A stretch of DNA of 64,000 bases, from positions 1,922,001 through 1,986,000 of the forward strand of contig NZ_LR134002.1 of NCBI RefSeq assembly GCF_900635155.1, in the 5' to 3' direction. The first letter of the stretch is position 1. Each line of letters begins with the position of its first letter. The notes below the pieces were generated by a model. The model was not told the DNA's origin. It saw only the letters and a program-made list of their open reading frames with translations, and ran no database searches. Below, piece by piece: positions 17,734-27,500 of this stretch. Origin of the DNA: Streptococcus sanguinis. Its GTDB lineage: Bacteria > Bacillota > Bacilli > Lactobacillales > Streptococcaceae. Both the position numbers and the translations under genes were made by a program.

Positions 17734-17934
17734 AAAGCCCTCTCCTCCTTGCATTTACCGATTACTTTATTCTAATAATCCAATCTGGCAAATGCTTTCT
17801 TCATTTTTTACAAATTCTCTCATTCTGACCCAGCTCTATTTTATAAAGGCTCCATCCTATTATATATCTTTTCGAAAGCCTTTTCCTATAGAATTATCAG
17901 AGATATTGGTACTATCCTTTCTTTATTTAGAGAA

Positions 17935-17985
17935 AAAACAAGAAGGACAGCTTTTAATCAGCTTGTTCCTTCTGCTTTTTTATTT
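17935..17985 (-). terminator. Terminator after the alpha-galactosidase gene
   Basis: On the minus strand an imperfect hairpin (AGAAGGAACAAGCT / AGCTGTCCTTCT) is followed by TTTTTT, immediately downstream of the stop. Confidence 0.6.
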
Positions 17986-17995
17986 CCCAGCTTAT

Positions 17996-20233
17996 CTACT
18001 CATCCCCTGCTTCAAACAGCCAAAGTTTGGAATCAAAGTCATAGCTCGGCTTTTGCCCAGAATCCTCTAAAAGCTGACCGCTGGAAGCGTCCGTGGTAAC
18101 CAGCCCAACTCGCATAAGCTCAGCCCCCGTATAGGCACGCCCCTCTAGCCGATAGACCTTATCCACAGCCAGTCCTTTCAGTTGCAAGCGCTGATGAGAA
18201 CGATTGACTTGATTGAGGACCTTGAAAGTGCCTAAAAGTGCCGTGTTCTGATCCTGACTGACAACCATCCAAGCTGTCTGCCCATCTCCCTTAAAGGGCG
18301 ACTGCAGTCGATAAAAAGTTCCATTATGAATTAGCTCTCGATGGCGCTTGTAAAAAGCTATCTGTTCCCTGACTTCAGCCAATTCTTCTGGACTTAGCTG
18401 ATTAAGATCCAGCTCATAGCCAAAGGAACCGAAAAAGGCGACATTGCCCCGCGTCTTCAACGGAGTCAGACGATTGGTCTGATGATTGGGCACGATGGAG
18501 ACATGGGCTCCCATGGACGAAAGAGGGTAGAGAAGACTGGTTCCATACTGGATTTTCAAGCGCTCAATCGCATCCGAATCATCACTGGTCCAAGCTTGAG
18601 GAGCATAGTAGAGCATACCTGGATCAAATCGGCCTCCACCTGAAGAGCACGACTCAAATAACAAGCTTGGATACCGACTGATTAAACGCTCATACAAGTC
18701 ATAAACACCCAAGACATAGCGGTGAAAAATCTCTCCTTGCTGATCAGCTGGCCAGGCAGCTGAGAAGACATCCGTCAGAGGGCGATTCATATCCCATTTG
18801 ATATAATCCAGCTGCGCTTCCTCGATAATCGCTGACAGACGCTCAAAAATCTCATCCACTACTTCCGGCCGAGAATAGTCCAAAACAAACTGGTTCCGAC
18901 CATGGTGGGGCTGTCTATCTGGCACTGCCAGCAGCCAGTCAGGATGAGTTCGGTAGAGTTGGCTGTCCTTATTGACCATTTCCGGCTCAAACCAAAGACC
19001 GAACTTCATGCCTAAACCGTGAATTTGCTCTGCTAGCGAGCCCAGCCCCTGCGGCAGCCTTTCTGGATTGACAAACCAATCACCCAGCCCAGCACGATCG
19101 TTAGTCCGCTGGCCAAACCAGCCATCATCTAACACAAAGAGCTCCACCCCTACTTCCTGAGCCTTTTCAGCAAGCTCCAGCAGCTGATCCTCACTAAAGT
19201 CAAAATAGGTAGCTTCCCAGTTATTGATGAGCACAGGACGCGCTCGCTCGCGCCAGTAACCCCTAGCTAGTCGTCGACGAAATAGCTGATGAAAGGCTTG
19301 ACTCATACCGTTGAGGCCCTGCTCAGAATATACCAGCAGAGCTTCTGGACTGGTAAAGGACTGGCCCGCAGCCAGCTTCCACTCAAAGCCAAAAGGATTG
19401 ATGCCTAGCTGCATCCGTGTCACATCATAGGTATCCACCTCAGCCTGAATGAGAAAATTGCCTGAATACACCAAGGCCGCTCCTAGCACTGGACCTGAAA
19501 ATTCCGTCGTTTCCGATCGCTTAAGAGCCACAAAAGGATTGTGGTGGGGACTGGAAATGCCGCGGGTTGACTCAATAGACTGAATCCCCTGCTGAAGCGG
19601 TCGCTCCTTGATATGGCGTTCCCGGGCCCATGCTCCCGATAGCTGCAGCCAGTCATAATCAGCATCTGGCAGATCCAGCGACAGACTAGCTAGGGATTCC
19701 AAATAGCAAGTTTCCCTACCTTGATTAATCACTTTGCTGGAGCGAGCGATAACCGGCCAATCAGCAAAAATCGTATAAAACAGCTGAACTTCCACTTCTG
19801 TCAACTCATCTCGCAGGGTCAAGATAAGAGTCTTAGCCTCCGTTTGAATCTCTGTATAAGTAGCGGGCAGCCCCTCTAAAGCTGGCTTACCATCTACCAT
19901 CTGATGACTGACATAGACAAAGTCAGTAATACGCGAGCCATTTTCCTGCCGCAGACAGATAGCGGGATGGCGAAAGTCTGTCGTGCCGTATTCTGGAAAT
20001 TCCTGCCGTACATGCTCCAAAGAATAGCGTAAATCCCCTTCTTTCCGATAGGTTGTCATGGGCCGATGCTGCAGCTCCACCAGATAAGAATAATCCCGCT
20101 CCGGAACCGCCGCTCCGTAGTATAGCTGCAAGAGTTTACCATCCTCCGAAACCCGAAAGATATAAGAAACCTCGTCGTTAGTCAGATGAAATTGCCTGCA
20201 CTCTTCCTTAAACAAAATACTCGCCTTATTCAT
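17996..20233 (-). CDS. aga: Alpha-galactosidase, GH36
   Basis: Hydrolyses terminal alpha-1,6-galactose from melibiose, raffinose and related sugars. The 745-residue length fits tetrameric bacterial GH36 enzymes, and there is no signal peptide, so it acts on imported sugar. Family motifs: WEATYFDF, LFVLDDGWFG, the nucleophile Asp in YIKWDMNRPL, and ESCSSGGGRFD followed by the acid/base region WTSDDSDAIERL. It lies just downstream of an AraC regulator of the MsmR/RafR type on the same strand. The raffinose ABC transporter and sucrose phosphorylase genes usually linked to it are not in the window. Confidence 0.95.
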   Translation of the reverse strand: MNKASILFKEECRQFHLTNDEVSYIFRVSEDGKLLQLYYGAAVPERDYSYLVELQHRPMTTYRKEGDLRYSLEHVRQEFPEYGTTDFRHPAICLRQENGSRITDFVYVSHQMVDGKPALEGLPATYTEIQTEAKTLILTLRDELTEVEVQLFYTIFADWPVIARSSKVINQGRETCYLESLASLSLDLPDADYDWLQLSGAWARERHIKERPLQQGIQSIESTRGISSPHHNPFVALKRSETTEFSGPVLGAALVYSGNFLIQAEVDTYDVTRMQLGINPFGFEWKLAAGQSFTSPEALLVYSEQGLNGMSQAFHQLFRRRLARGYWRERARPVLINNWEATYFDFSEDQLLELAEKAQEVGVELFVLDDGWFGQRTNDRAGLGDWFVNPERLPQGLGSLAEQIHGLGMKFGLWFEPEMVNKDSQLYRTHPDWLLAVPDRQPHHGRNQFVLDYSRPEVVDEIFERLSAIIEEAQLDYIKWDMNRPLTDVFSAAWPADQQGEIFHRYVLGVYDLYERLISRYPSLLFESCSSGGGRFDPGMLYYAPQAWTSDDSDAIERLKIQYGTSLLYPLSSMGAHVSIVPNHQTNRLTPLKTRGNVAFFGSFGYELDLNQLSPEELAEVREQIAFYKRHRELIHNGTFYRLQSPFKGDGQTAWMVVSQDQNTALLGTFKVLNQVNRSHQRLQLKGLAVDKVYRLEGRAYTGAELMRVGLVTTDASSGQLLEDSGQKPSYDFDSKLWLFEAGDE

Positions 20234-20281
20234 GACCTTCTCCTTTCACATTCTGCAATCACGCTTCCCCTTTCATTATAA

Positions 20282-20313
20282 AAAAGGCCACCCCTTTTGG
20301 TAAGCCTTTCTTT
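20282..20313 (-). terminator. Terminator-like hairpin between the AraC gene and aga
   Basis: Minus-strand hairpin AAGGCTTACC / GGTGGCCTT (bulged) followed by TTTTTT, then a TATAAT box that can serve aga. This suggests aga has its own promoter. Confidence 0.5.
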
Positions 20314-20341
20314 CTAGTATTATTTATCCAAATGTGACTTT

Positions 20342-21190
20342 TTACAGCTCCTGTCCCAGATGAGAGCTAGCCTTGCGAAAATTCAAGGGCGACTGGCCAC
20401 GCGCCTTTTTGAAGGCTTTTGAAAAGCTCTGTGTTCCAGCAAAGCCTGTCTTACTGGCAATCTCTTCCACCGAAAGCTGGCTGCTCGTCAGCAAATCAGC
20501 TGCCATATTGAGCCGCAAATCATTACTGTACTCCTTAATCCCCTTGCCTACTTCATCCTTGAAAAGCCGAGATAGGTAGGAAGGATGCAGAGCCAATTTC
20601 TGAGCTAACTCCTGTACAGATAGACTTTCTGGCAGATGACTGCTCAGCAGTTCCAAGACCTGCTGGACATAAGGATTGACTCGACGACTTTCCGTGATTA
20701 AAGATGTCTGCTTAAGACGTTGGGACAAGAGCTCTAGAAAGCGATAAACTTGCCTTTGCAGAGCTAGTTCAGCTGTTATTCCGCTGCCCTCATAGGCCAG
20801 ACTTTCAAAGACCAAGGCCTTAAATTCCTGCAAAGAAGGCAACTCAAAAGACCATTGGCCAGACTGTAGTCCCAGAGCCTGTAGATAACGAGGCAAGAGG
20901 TGCCCACCCAGTCCCATCCAGACATAAGACCATGGCTCTTCTCCATCAGCCTGATAAAAGACCGACTGACCCGGTGGCACCACAAAGCCCTGCCCTTCCT
21001 GCAAATCATAGCGCTGATTGCCAACGGAGTAAGTCCCCCGTCCCTCCAGTACGATATGAATGACATAAACATCCCGAACAGCCGGCCCAAAGCTATGATG
21101 GGCTTCCGTTTTTGAATAACCACAGAAGGCAAAAAAACAATCTTCTTGGCCAAACTGCATAGACTTAACCAAGGTCAGCGAATGCTCCAT
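20342..21190 (-). CDS. AraC-family regulator, MsmR/RafR type
   Basis: 282 residues: N-terminal AraC cupin sensing domain (about 15-150, with HIVLEGRGTYSVGNQRYDLQ) and two C-terminal helix-turn-helices (about 180-280, with LHPSYLSRLFKDEVGKG and TGFAGTQSFSKAFKKARGQSP). The start at 21190 is fixed by AAGGAGGAGCTG directly before the ATG; 58 upstream codons in the same frame are not credible coding sequence. Its closest functional context is aga immediately downstream, so it most likely activates alpha-galactoside use when inducer is bound. Confidence 0.88.
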   Translation of the reverse strand: MEHSLTLVKSMQFGQEDCFFAFCGYSKTEAHHSFGPAVRDVYVIHIVLEGRGTYSVGNQRYDLQEGQGFVVPPGQSVFYQADGEEPWSYVWMGLGGHLLPRYLQALGLQSGQWSFELPSLQEFKALVFESLAYEGSGITAELALQRQVYRFLELLSQRLKQTSLITESRRVNPYVQQVLELLSSHLPESLSVQELAQKLALHPSYLSRLFKDEVGKGIKEYSNDLRLNMAADLLTSSQLSVEEIASKTGFAGTQSFSKAFKKARGQSPLNFRKASSHLGQEL

Positions 21191-21233
21191 CAGCTCCTCC
21201 TTAGATTTGGATAAAATTTTTATCCTTATTATA

Positions 21234-21275
21234 AAACAAAAACCACTAAACAGCAACTGAATCTGATTAGTGGTT
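21234..21275 (-). terminator. Terminator after metF
   Basis: Minus-strand stem AACCACTAA / TTAGTGGTT followed by a T-rich tract (TTTTGTTTT). A TATAAT box for the AraC gene lies directly behind it. Confidence 0.7.
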
Positions 21276-21287
21276 TCTTCATTCATC

Positions 21288-22166
21288 TTAAAAAGATTGT
21301 ACAGATGGATTATGATTAAAGAGAGCATGAGTAGCCTTATAGATATGGTAGGCTGTTGCAGCATTATTCATAGTGTAAAGGTGTATGCCCGCCACATCCT
21401 GGGTCACCAAGTCAACAATTTGGTCCACAGCATAAGCCAGACCTGCTGCTCTCAGAGACTCTGGGTCATGTTCGTACTTATCCAGAATAGCCCGGAATTT
21501 TCTTGGCAGCTTGATATTCTCGCAGGTCTTGAGCAGGCGCAGAGCCTGATTACGATTGAGAATCGGCATAATCCCAGCATGGATAGGCACTTCAATACCG
21601 GCTAAAATACACTTGTCCTGAAAATCATAAAAGCGCTCATTGTCAAAGAAAAGCTGGGTCACCAAACTAGAACAGCCAGCATCCACCTTTTTCTTGAGAT
21701 TTTGAATATCCGAAATTTGATTTGGAGAATCCGGATGGCCCTCTGGATAGCAGGCTCCGACGATGTTAAAGTGCGGCGCTTCTGTCTTGATGTATTCTAT
21801 CAAGTCAGTCGCATAGGTGAAATCATCCTTAGGCGCTACATCTGGAAAAATATCCCCTCGCAAAGCTAAAATCTGATGGACACCAACCCGATCCAAAGAC
21901 TGCAAGATATTGGACACCATATCCTTGGTCAGATAGACCGCAGGTAGGTGAGCAATCGTTGGAATCTTGAGGTCGTTGGCGATGAACTCCGTCAAACGAA
22001 CCGTTGTCTCCTCAATGTCAAACTTATTATTGCTGGCTGTCACACTGATAAAGTGAGGAGCCAGATCTTGCATCTCTCTCAACGCCTGAAAAATCTTATC
22101 ATTGCCTACTGCCGGATTGGGAGGAAATACTTCAAATGAGAGACTGGGTGTGTGACGACGAACCAT
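21288..22166 (-). CDS. metF: Methylenetetrahydrofolate reductase
   Basis: Reduces 5,10-methylene-THF to 5-methyl-THF, the methyl donor for MetE. 292 residues, FAD-dependent TIM barrel. Motifs: SLSFEVFPPNPAVGNDKI at the N-terminus, ALRGD, the GACYPEGHPDS loop and TQLFFD. The ATG at 22166 is preferred because AAAGGA upstream overlaps the earlier ATG at 22187, which would leave that one without a ribosome site. It follows metE by about 140 bp with a hairpin between them, forming the usual streptococcal metE-metF unit. Confidence 0.95.
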   Translation of the reverse strand: MVRRHTPSLSFEVFPPNPAVGNDKIFQALREMQDLAPHFISVTASNNKFDIEETTVRLTEFIANDLKIPTIAHLPAVYLTKDMVSNILQSLDRVGVHQILALRGDIFPDVAPKDDFTYATDLIEYIKTEAPHFNIVGACYPEGHPDSPNQISDIQNLKKKVDAGCSSLVTQLFFDNERFYDFQDKCILAGIEVPIHAGIMPILNRNQALRLLKTCENIKLPRKFRAILDKYEHDPESLRAAGLAYAVDQIVDLVTQDVAGIHLYTMNNAATAYHIYKATHALFNHNPSVQSF

Positions 22167-22207
22167 ATAACAAAAAGTTCCTTTCAATGATGGTAGTGAT
22201 AGCCGAG

Positions 22208-22242
22208 GACAATCCTAGAAGAACAGCTCCTGCAGGATTGTC
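22208..22242. other. Hairpin between metE and metF
   Basis: Perfect 9-bp inverted repeat GACAATCCT / AGGATTGTC with a 17-nt loop. No T-run follows, so it more likely sets mRNA processing or the metE/metF expression ratio than terminates. Confidence 0.45.
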
Positions 22243-22303
22243 AGCTCCGCTTCAATTTTGGTATGTTCCTCCATCAAGATCAACTTTTGAGGTTCGAGGA
22301 GGA

Positions 22304-24556
22304 TTATTGCAAATGTTGTCTAGCTGCTTTGGCTGCTTCTACTAAGCGCACCAAGCTAGCCTTGGTTTCTGGGATACCACGAGTTTTAAGACCACAGTCA
22401 GGGTTGATCCAGACCTTACTGCTTGGCACCTTAGCCAAGATAGCTTCAATCGTATGGTCGATTTCCCCTTCATTTGGCACGCGTGGTGAGTGGATGTCGT
22501 AAACTCCAGGCCCCACTTCTGTCTGGAAGTTCTTAGCCTTGAGCTCATCCAGGATTTCCAAGTTAGAGCGGCTAGCTTCAAAGGAAATCACGTCCGCATC
22601 CATGTTGTCGATCGCAGGGATGATATCTGTAAATTCTGAGTAACACATGTGAGTGTGGATTTGCGTATCGGGAGCTACTGTAGAGTGTACCAAGCGGAAG
22701 GCTGGAATTGCCCAGTCAAGGTAATCTTCGTACCAGTCGCTGCGACGGAGTGGCAATTTCTCACGAAGAGCAGCCTCGTCGATTTGGATAATTTTAACAC
22801 CTGCAGCTTCAAGATCAAGCACCTCATCCTTGATTGCCAGGGCGATTTGAAGGGTAGAATCCTTGATAGAGATGTCTTCACGTGGGAATGACCAGTTGAG
22901 GATGGTAACAGGACCAGTCAGCATGCCCTTAACAGGTTTGTCTGTACGGCTTTGTGCATAGCTAGACCATTTAACAGTGATTGGGTTGAGACGAGTCACA
23001 TCACCCCAGATGATTGGTGGTTTCACCCCACGCATACCGTATGATTGTACCCAACCATTCTTAGAGAAGAGGTAACCTGACAAGTTTTGACCGAAGTACT
23101 CAACCATGTCATTACGCTCGAACTCACCGTGTACAAGCACATCAAATCCAACTTCTTCTTGCCATTTGATCCATTCGTCAATTTGCTCTGCCAAGAACTT
23201 GTCATAGTCTTCTGCTGACAACTCACCCTTACGGAAGGCCAAGCGTTTAGCACGGACTTCCTTAGTTTGAGGGAATGAACCAATTGTCGTAGTTGGCAAT
23301 GGTGGCAGATTGAGTGTCTTGTGCTGGATTTCCTCACGCTCTGCAAAGACCGGCAGGCGAGTGTAGTCTGCATCTGTCAAGCCAGCGATCCGAGCAGCCA
23401 GCTCTGCATTTTGCCCAACACGCTCTGCTGCAAAGAGAGCTTTGTTAGCTGCAAGTGCTTCTGCACCACCGCCATTGCGGATAGCATCCAAGTCACGGAT
23501 TTCATCCAATTTTTCCACCGCAAAGGCAAAGTGGTTCAAGATTGCTGGTTCAAATTCTTCATTAGCAGTCGTAAATGGCACATGGAGAAGTGAACATGAG
23601 CTTGTCAAAACAAGATTTTCAGCTGGAATTTGCTCAAGCACTGCCAAGCTCTTTTCATAGTTGTTGCGCCAGATATTTTTACCATTGACAATCCCTGCAT
23701 AAAGTGTCTTATCAGCTGGGAAGCCACCTTTTACAAGGTCAAGAGTTTTCTTGCCTTCTACAAAGTCCAGACCAATCGCATCTACTGGCAAGTTTACAAG
23801 GTCTGTATAGACGTCACGAACGTCACCAAAGTAGGTTTGAATCAAAACTTCAAGACCTTTTTTGTCTGCTAAAAGCTTCTTATAAAGGTCCAAGAAGAGA
23901 GCTTTTTCTTCTGCTGACAGATCTTTGACCAGACTTGGCTCATCCAGCTGGATACGCTCTGCACCTAGCTCTGCTAATTTGGCAAAGACTTCTTGATAAG
24001 CTGCAGCCAGGGCATCTACAAAGTCAGCCGGTGCCACACCATCTTCAAAGTCAGATACTTGCAGGAGAGTGAATGGACCAACCACAACTGGACGGGTTAC
24101 CAAGCCCAACTCTTTCGCTTCTGCAAATTCATCAAAAATCTTATGCCCAGCCAGCTTGACTTGGGTTTCTTTTTCAAATTTAGGAACGATATAGTGGTAG
24201 TTAGTGTTAAACCATTTCTTCATCGGAAGGGCACGGACATCCCCTTTTTCGCCCTGATAACCACGAGCCAAGGCAAAATAACGCTCCAAGTCAGTCAACT
24301 CCAAGCCTTGTACAGATGACGGCACCACATTAAAGAGAAAGGCCGCATCCAGCACATTGTCATAATGAGAAAAATCATTTGACGGAAGCTCTGAAATTCC
24401 TTTTTCCTTAACAATATTCCAGTGTTTAGCGCGCAGCTCTTTGGCCGCAGCCAGAAGCTCTTCTGCTGAGATTTCATGTCTAAAGTATTTTTCAGTTGTA
24501 AATTTCAATTCGCGGAATTCGCCCAAACGTGGGAAACCAATGATAGTCGTTGACAT
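22304..24556 (-). CDS. metE: Cobalamin-independent methionine synthase
   Basis: Transfers the methyl group of 5-methyl-THF (triglutamate) to homocysteine using a zinc site. The 750-residue length is typical of the two-barrel enzyme. Zinc ligands are visible: His and Cys in HTHMCYSEF (about residues 638-646) and the C-terminal Cys in [10 protein letters not shown] (about 723-732). N-terminal [13 protein letters not shown] and the LHVPFT region also match. First gene of metE-metF; a MET-box lies about 90 bp upstream, indicating LysR-type (MtaR/MetR) control by methionine status. Confidence 0.97.
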   Translation of the reverse strand: MSTTIIGFPRLGEFRELKFTTEKYFRHEISAEELLAAAKELRAKHWNIVKEKGISELPSNDFSHYDNVLDAAFLFNVVPSSVQGLELTDLERYFALARGYQGEKGDVRALPMKKWFNTNYHYIVPKFEKETQVKLAGHKIFDEFAEAKELGLVTRPVVVGPFTLLQVSDFEDGVAPADFVDALAAAYQEVFAKLAELGAERIQLDEPSLVKDLSAEEKALFLDLYKKLLADKKGLEVLIQTYFGDVRDVYTDLVNLPVDAIGLDFVEGKKTLDLVKGGFPADKTLYAGIVNGKNIWRNNYEKSLAVLEQIPAENLVLTSSCSLLHVPFTTANEEFEPAILNHFAFAVEKLDEIRDLDAIRNGGGAEALAANKALFAAERVGQNAELAARIAGLTDADYTRLPVFAEREEIQHKTLNLPPLPTTTIGSFPQTKEVRAKRLAFRKGELSAEDYDKFLAEQIDEWIKWQEEVGFDVLVHGEFERNDMVEYFGQNLSGYLFSKNGWVQSYGMRGVKPPIIWGDVTRLNPITVKWSSYAQSRTDKPVKGMLTGPVTILNWSFPREDISIKDSTLQIALAIKDEVLDLEAAGVKIIQIDEAALREKLPLRRSDWYEDYLDWAIPAFRLVHSTVAPDTQIHTHMCYSEFTDIIPAIDNMDADVISFEASRSNLEILDELKAKNFQTEVGPGVYDIHSPRVPNEGEIDHTIEAILAKVPSSKVWINPDCGLKTRGIPETKASLVRLVEAAKAARQHLQ

Positions 24557-24636
24557 AAACGTCCTCCAAAATTTTTCTTGATTTTATCTTATCAGAAAAT
24601 CCCCCCTCTGTATAATTGGAATTTCCCAGAGTTTGA

Positions 24637-24653
24637 TATAGCCTAAAACTATA
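24637..24653. promoter_or_regulatory. MET-box (MtaR/MetR operator) of metE
   Basis: 17-bp element TATAGCCTAAAACTATA, agreeing with the described streptococcal consensus TATAGTTTnAAACTATA except at two adjacent positions. It sits upstream of a minus-strand -10-like TATACA (24609-24614), at the distance expected for a LysR-type activator. Confidence 0.75.
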
Positions 24654-24751
24654 ACCCCTCTCGTCAACCAGTCCAAAATCCCCATTTTAGAAGCACCATT
24701 GACTGTAATTATTGTTTGCTATAGGTAGAAGTTATGACCTTGGAAAAAGAA

Positions 24752-24781
24752 AAACCAGCGATTTTTTATTCTCGCTGGTTT
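24752..24781 (-). terminator. Terminator of the 24800 gene
   Basis: Perfect 10-bp stem AAACCAGCGA / TCGCTGGTTT; on the minus strand it is followed by TTCTTTTT. Confidence 0.75.
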
Positions 24782-24799
24782 CGTAATAGCTTGTCTTGC

Positions 24800-25783
24800 T
24801 TATTCTGTTTCGTGGTAAGCCTTCTTAGCTTTTTCAATATCATAGTATCTGTCAAACTCTTCTTTAGAGTTGACGATATGCTCCTGACTGTCGACAGACA
24901 CCTCTGGAGGAATGGTCACAGCTTCATATACATTCACAGTATCCGGCATAAGTAGACTGTAGACAGCTGCCTCCCTACTAAAACCTTCTGCACTGTTCTG
25001 CGAGTGTAATAAATACACTGTTGTCCCTTTTTTTTCTAGAAGCTTGTAAGCCTTCGAACTACTATCAAATTGAGTCTGGCCTAAAACGGATTTATCTACC
25101 CAAACTTCTCCACCAGGAGTAGTGGTATAAATGCCACTTGCTTTTTGGTCCCAATCAGTCGCTTGCTTTATAAAAGGTTTTCTCACGTAATCTTGAGCTA
25201 AGATCTCAATTTCCTCCATTTTTCGATTCTTTAAATTGAGGAAAAGCGGCTTCGTCTCCTGAGGATTCTTTAAATCTCGTATCCGAATTTTTAAATAGTC
25301 TTGACCCTGCCAAGTGTAAATTCCTCCTAGCTCTGCTGGTAAATAATTAGAATTGTAATTCTCTACAACTTTGTAGAGATCTATCTCCTTTTCTTCTTCA
25401 AGTCTTTTGTCATTGATACGATAGACACTAAGAGTCCAATAAGCACCGTCAGATGGTCTTTCCATCAAACGAAAGGGGAGCTCTTTCAGTTTAACATTCT
25501 GCCGCAGAATATAGCGAGAACTGTTTTGGTCAATTTTGTAAGAAGCATAACTACCGAACTCAGCCATCTTTTTGTCTTCTTCTGGGGTTGTTGAAACCCA
25601 ATGGACAATAGCGCCCGCACCATCCGCAATCATTTCATAATCATCAATCTTTGCTTTACCCGTATACTTATGAAATTGTCCGTAATATTGTTTATTGCAG
25701 TAGAGATAGAGAGTCCAAGCCAGTAAAGATGAGAGTAATACTACTCCCAAGGTAATAACTGTTTTTGTTTTAGTCCATTTCAT
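24800..25783 (-). CDS. Membrane-anchored extracytoplasmic protein, unknown function
   Basis: 327 residues. A single N-terminal hydrophobic helix (about 8-28) with a following Cys that is not in a lipobox context, then a long hydrophilic domain, so it is probably an anchored extracellular protein. I do not recognise the family. It contains YxxYx-rich segments and an acidic C-terminus. It ends at its own terminator and lies 39 bp downstream of the AI-2E-family gene on the same strand, so the two may be cotranscribed. Confidence 0.65.
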   Translation of the reverse strand: MKWTKTKTVITLGVVLLSSLLAWTLYLYCNKQYYGQFHKYTGKAKIDDYEMIADGAGAIVHWVSTTPEEDKKMAEFGSYASYKIDQNSSRYILRQNVKLKELPFRLMERPSDGAYWTLSVYRINDKRLEEEKEIDLYKVVENYNSNYLPAELGGIYTWQGQDYLKIRIRDLKNPQETKPLFLNLKNRKMEEIEILAQDYVRKPFIKQATDWDQKASGIYTTTPGGEVWVDKSVLGQTQFDSSSKAYKLLEKKGTTVYLLHSQNSAEGFSREAAVYSLLMPDTVNVYEAVTIPPEVSVDSQEHIVNSKEEFDRYYDIEKAKKAYHETE

Positions 25784-25822
25784 AATTAAGCTCCTATTTT
25801 TGCAAATTCATCGGCTAAGTAA

Positions 25823-26920
25823 TTAGGCAGCTTCTCCACTTTCATTTTTCTCCTCCTTCTCCACAACAAACTCTCTAACCAAGCGGTAGATAACTGCGAA
25901 TATAGGCGTGAAGAAAATCATGCCGACCAAGCCAAAGAGGTTGCCCCCAATCAGGGCGGCGGCTAAGGTAAAGAGTGTTGGGAGACCGACGGACTGGCCG
26001 ACCACACGCGGATAGATGATATTGCCCTCAATCAGCTGCACTCCCTGAAAGACTGCGATTGAAAGAAGGGCTTTCCAAGGGCTGTCGGTGAAGATAAAGA
26101 TAGCTCCCAGAGCACAAGCTGAGAATGGCCCAATGTAGGGAATGAAAGAGAGCACTCCAGCCAGAACTCCTGTCAAGGCCGCATAAGGCAAACCCGTCAG
26201 CGAGTAGGCGATAAAGACTAAGAACCCTACAATGACGGCCTCAATCATCTGACCCATCAGAAACTTATCATAGGTCTCGACAATGACAGAACCTACGTAG
26301 GACAGGCGTTTGACAGCCTTCTCTGGAAGCATAACCTGCAGGAGACGGCTAGTGATTGTCTGCAAATGCTCCTTGCTGCTCAAAAAAGCAAACATGAGAA
26401 AAATAGACATGATGATAGAAAAGAAATTGCCAAAAATGGCAGAGATATTGCCCGTCAGACTGCCCAGAAGAGAGATGGCTCGGTTGACAATATCGCTGTT
26501 TTGCAGTTGCTTGGTCAAATCTTTCAGCTGACTAGAAGAAAGCAAGCCAGACTGCTGCAGCCACTTGGCTACCTGAGGCGCTACCTTGCCGATTGTTGCG
26601 CTCAGCTGATTGACCGCTGTGGTCAGAGTCGGCACGACAATAGAAACAATTCCTGTCATAATGAGAGCTAAAATCAGCACCTCTAAAACCAAGGCCAGAC
26701 TGCGTTGCAATTTCTGAGGGACTCGGCATTTGTCCAAGAAGTCTTCTAGTTTCTTCATCGGGACATTAAAGATAAAGGCTAGGACTCCACCCAGTATAAT
26801 AGGCGAAAAAACCGAAGTCAGACTCTGCAGGCCAGACCAGATGTTCCCGATATAGAGAACCAGAGCCAGAGCGAGCGCCGCAAAGACAATCAGTTTATAA
26901 GATTCATTTATTTTTTTCAT
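25823..26920 (-). CDS. AI-2E family transporter (UPF0118)
   Basis: 365 residues, about 8 transmembrane helices with a soluble helical stretch between the second and third (about 85-170). Family features are FNVPMKKLEDF, GVLSFIPYIGPF (about 258-269) and the C-terminal FGLVGMIFFTPIFAVIYRLVREF. The family includes the E. coli AI-2 exporter TqsA but also Na+/H+ antiporters and proteins of unknown cargo, so the name does not prove AI-2 transport. It ends with a charged glutamate/lysine tail. Confidence 0.85.
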   Translation of the reverse strand: MKKINESYKLIVFAALALALVLYIGNIWSGLQSLTSVFSPIILGGVLAFIFNVPMKKLEDFLDKCRVPQKLQRSLALVLEVLILALIMTGIVSIVVPTLTTAVNQLSATIGKVAPQVAKWLQQSGLLSSSQLKDLTKQLQNSDIVNRAISLLGSLTGNISAIFGNFFSIIMSIFLMFAFLSSKEHLQTITSRLLQVMLPEKAVKRLSYVGSVIVETYDKFLMGQMIEAVIVGFLVFIAYSLTGLPYAALTGVLAGVLSFIPYIGPFSACALGAIFIFTDSPWKALLSIAVFQGVQLIEGNIIYPRVVGQSVGLPTLFTLAAALIGGNLFGLVGMIFFTPIFAVIYRLVREFVVEKEEKNESGEAA

Positions 26921-26996
26921 AAGGCTTCCTTTTAAGGTTTTGTCATTTCCTTATTTTATCATAATTTTCGCGGGCTTTCGAGCAAAAGGAAATAGG

Positions 26997-27368
26997 TTAA
27001 TCAGCTTTGTCTTCACTCTTAAATTTTTGCAAATCTTGAAGATAGAAACTTCCTGAGATGAGAGCCAGAAGGCCAGCCGCCTCTCCCAAAAACGGAATAA
27101 CTCCTGCAAGGAAAGCAAATAAAAGAAGCTTATGGCTCATCTTATTGACTCTTGAGTCTTCGCTATAATGAGCCATTCCGACAATAGAAAGCCCCAAAAA
27201 CAGCAAGCTTGTTAATACTATCAAGCCGCCCCAACCAGAGTTTTCGACCATCTTGGGAACTAAAGCAACGATTTCCCAGTGCCATCTATTCGAAGAAGCG
27301 TAAAGGATTATCAGGCCTCCTAAGATACCGGCAATTCCATTTACTAATAACAATTTCTTTGATTTCAT
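26997..27368 (-). CDS. Small four-helix membrane protein (DUF4064-like)
   Basis: 123 residues with four hydrophobic segments (about 8-24, 47-65, 78-95, 97-110) and short charged ends. The layout (repeated glycine-rich GIAGILGGLI, then AFLAGVIPFLGEAAGLLALISG) resembles DUF4064-type proteins, but this is a judgement by eye. Function unknown. It is separated from the AI-2E-family gene by 76 bp and may be the first gene of that unit. Confidence 0.65.
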   Translation of the reverse strand: MKSKKLLLVNGIAGILGGLIILYASSNRWHWEIVALVPKMVENSGWGGLIVLTSLLFLGLSIVGMAHYSEDSRVNKMSHKLLLFAFLAGVIPFLGEAAGLLALISGSFYLQDLQKFKSEDKAD

Positions 27369-27500
27369 AGCAATCTCATTCTTTCTTTTTTAAAAATAGT
27401 ATACCTAGCCACTTTCTAATCTGTCAACCTTTATAAAAGAATGACTGTCTCATCTGATAAATCCGTTTTCATTCAAATTATCTTATGATAAAATAGCTTT

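Noticed and set aside
20234..20341. cre site upstream of aga
   Set aside because: The best candidate around GAAGCGTGATTGC misses several conserved positions.
22215..22274. 19-codon minus-strand ORF between metE and metF as a leader peptide
   Set aside because: No ribosome site, no methionine run that would suit attenuation, and it is largely made by the hairpin sequence.
24557..24751. SAM riboswitch or T-box upstream of metE
   Set aside because: No conserved stem set or T-box sequence; the MET-box is a sufficient explanation.
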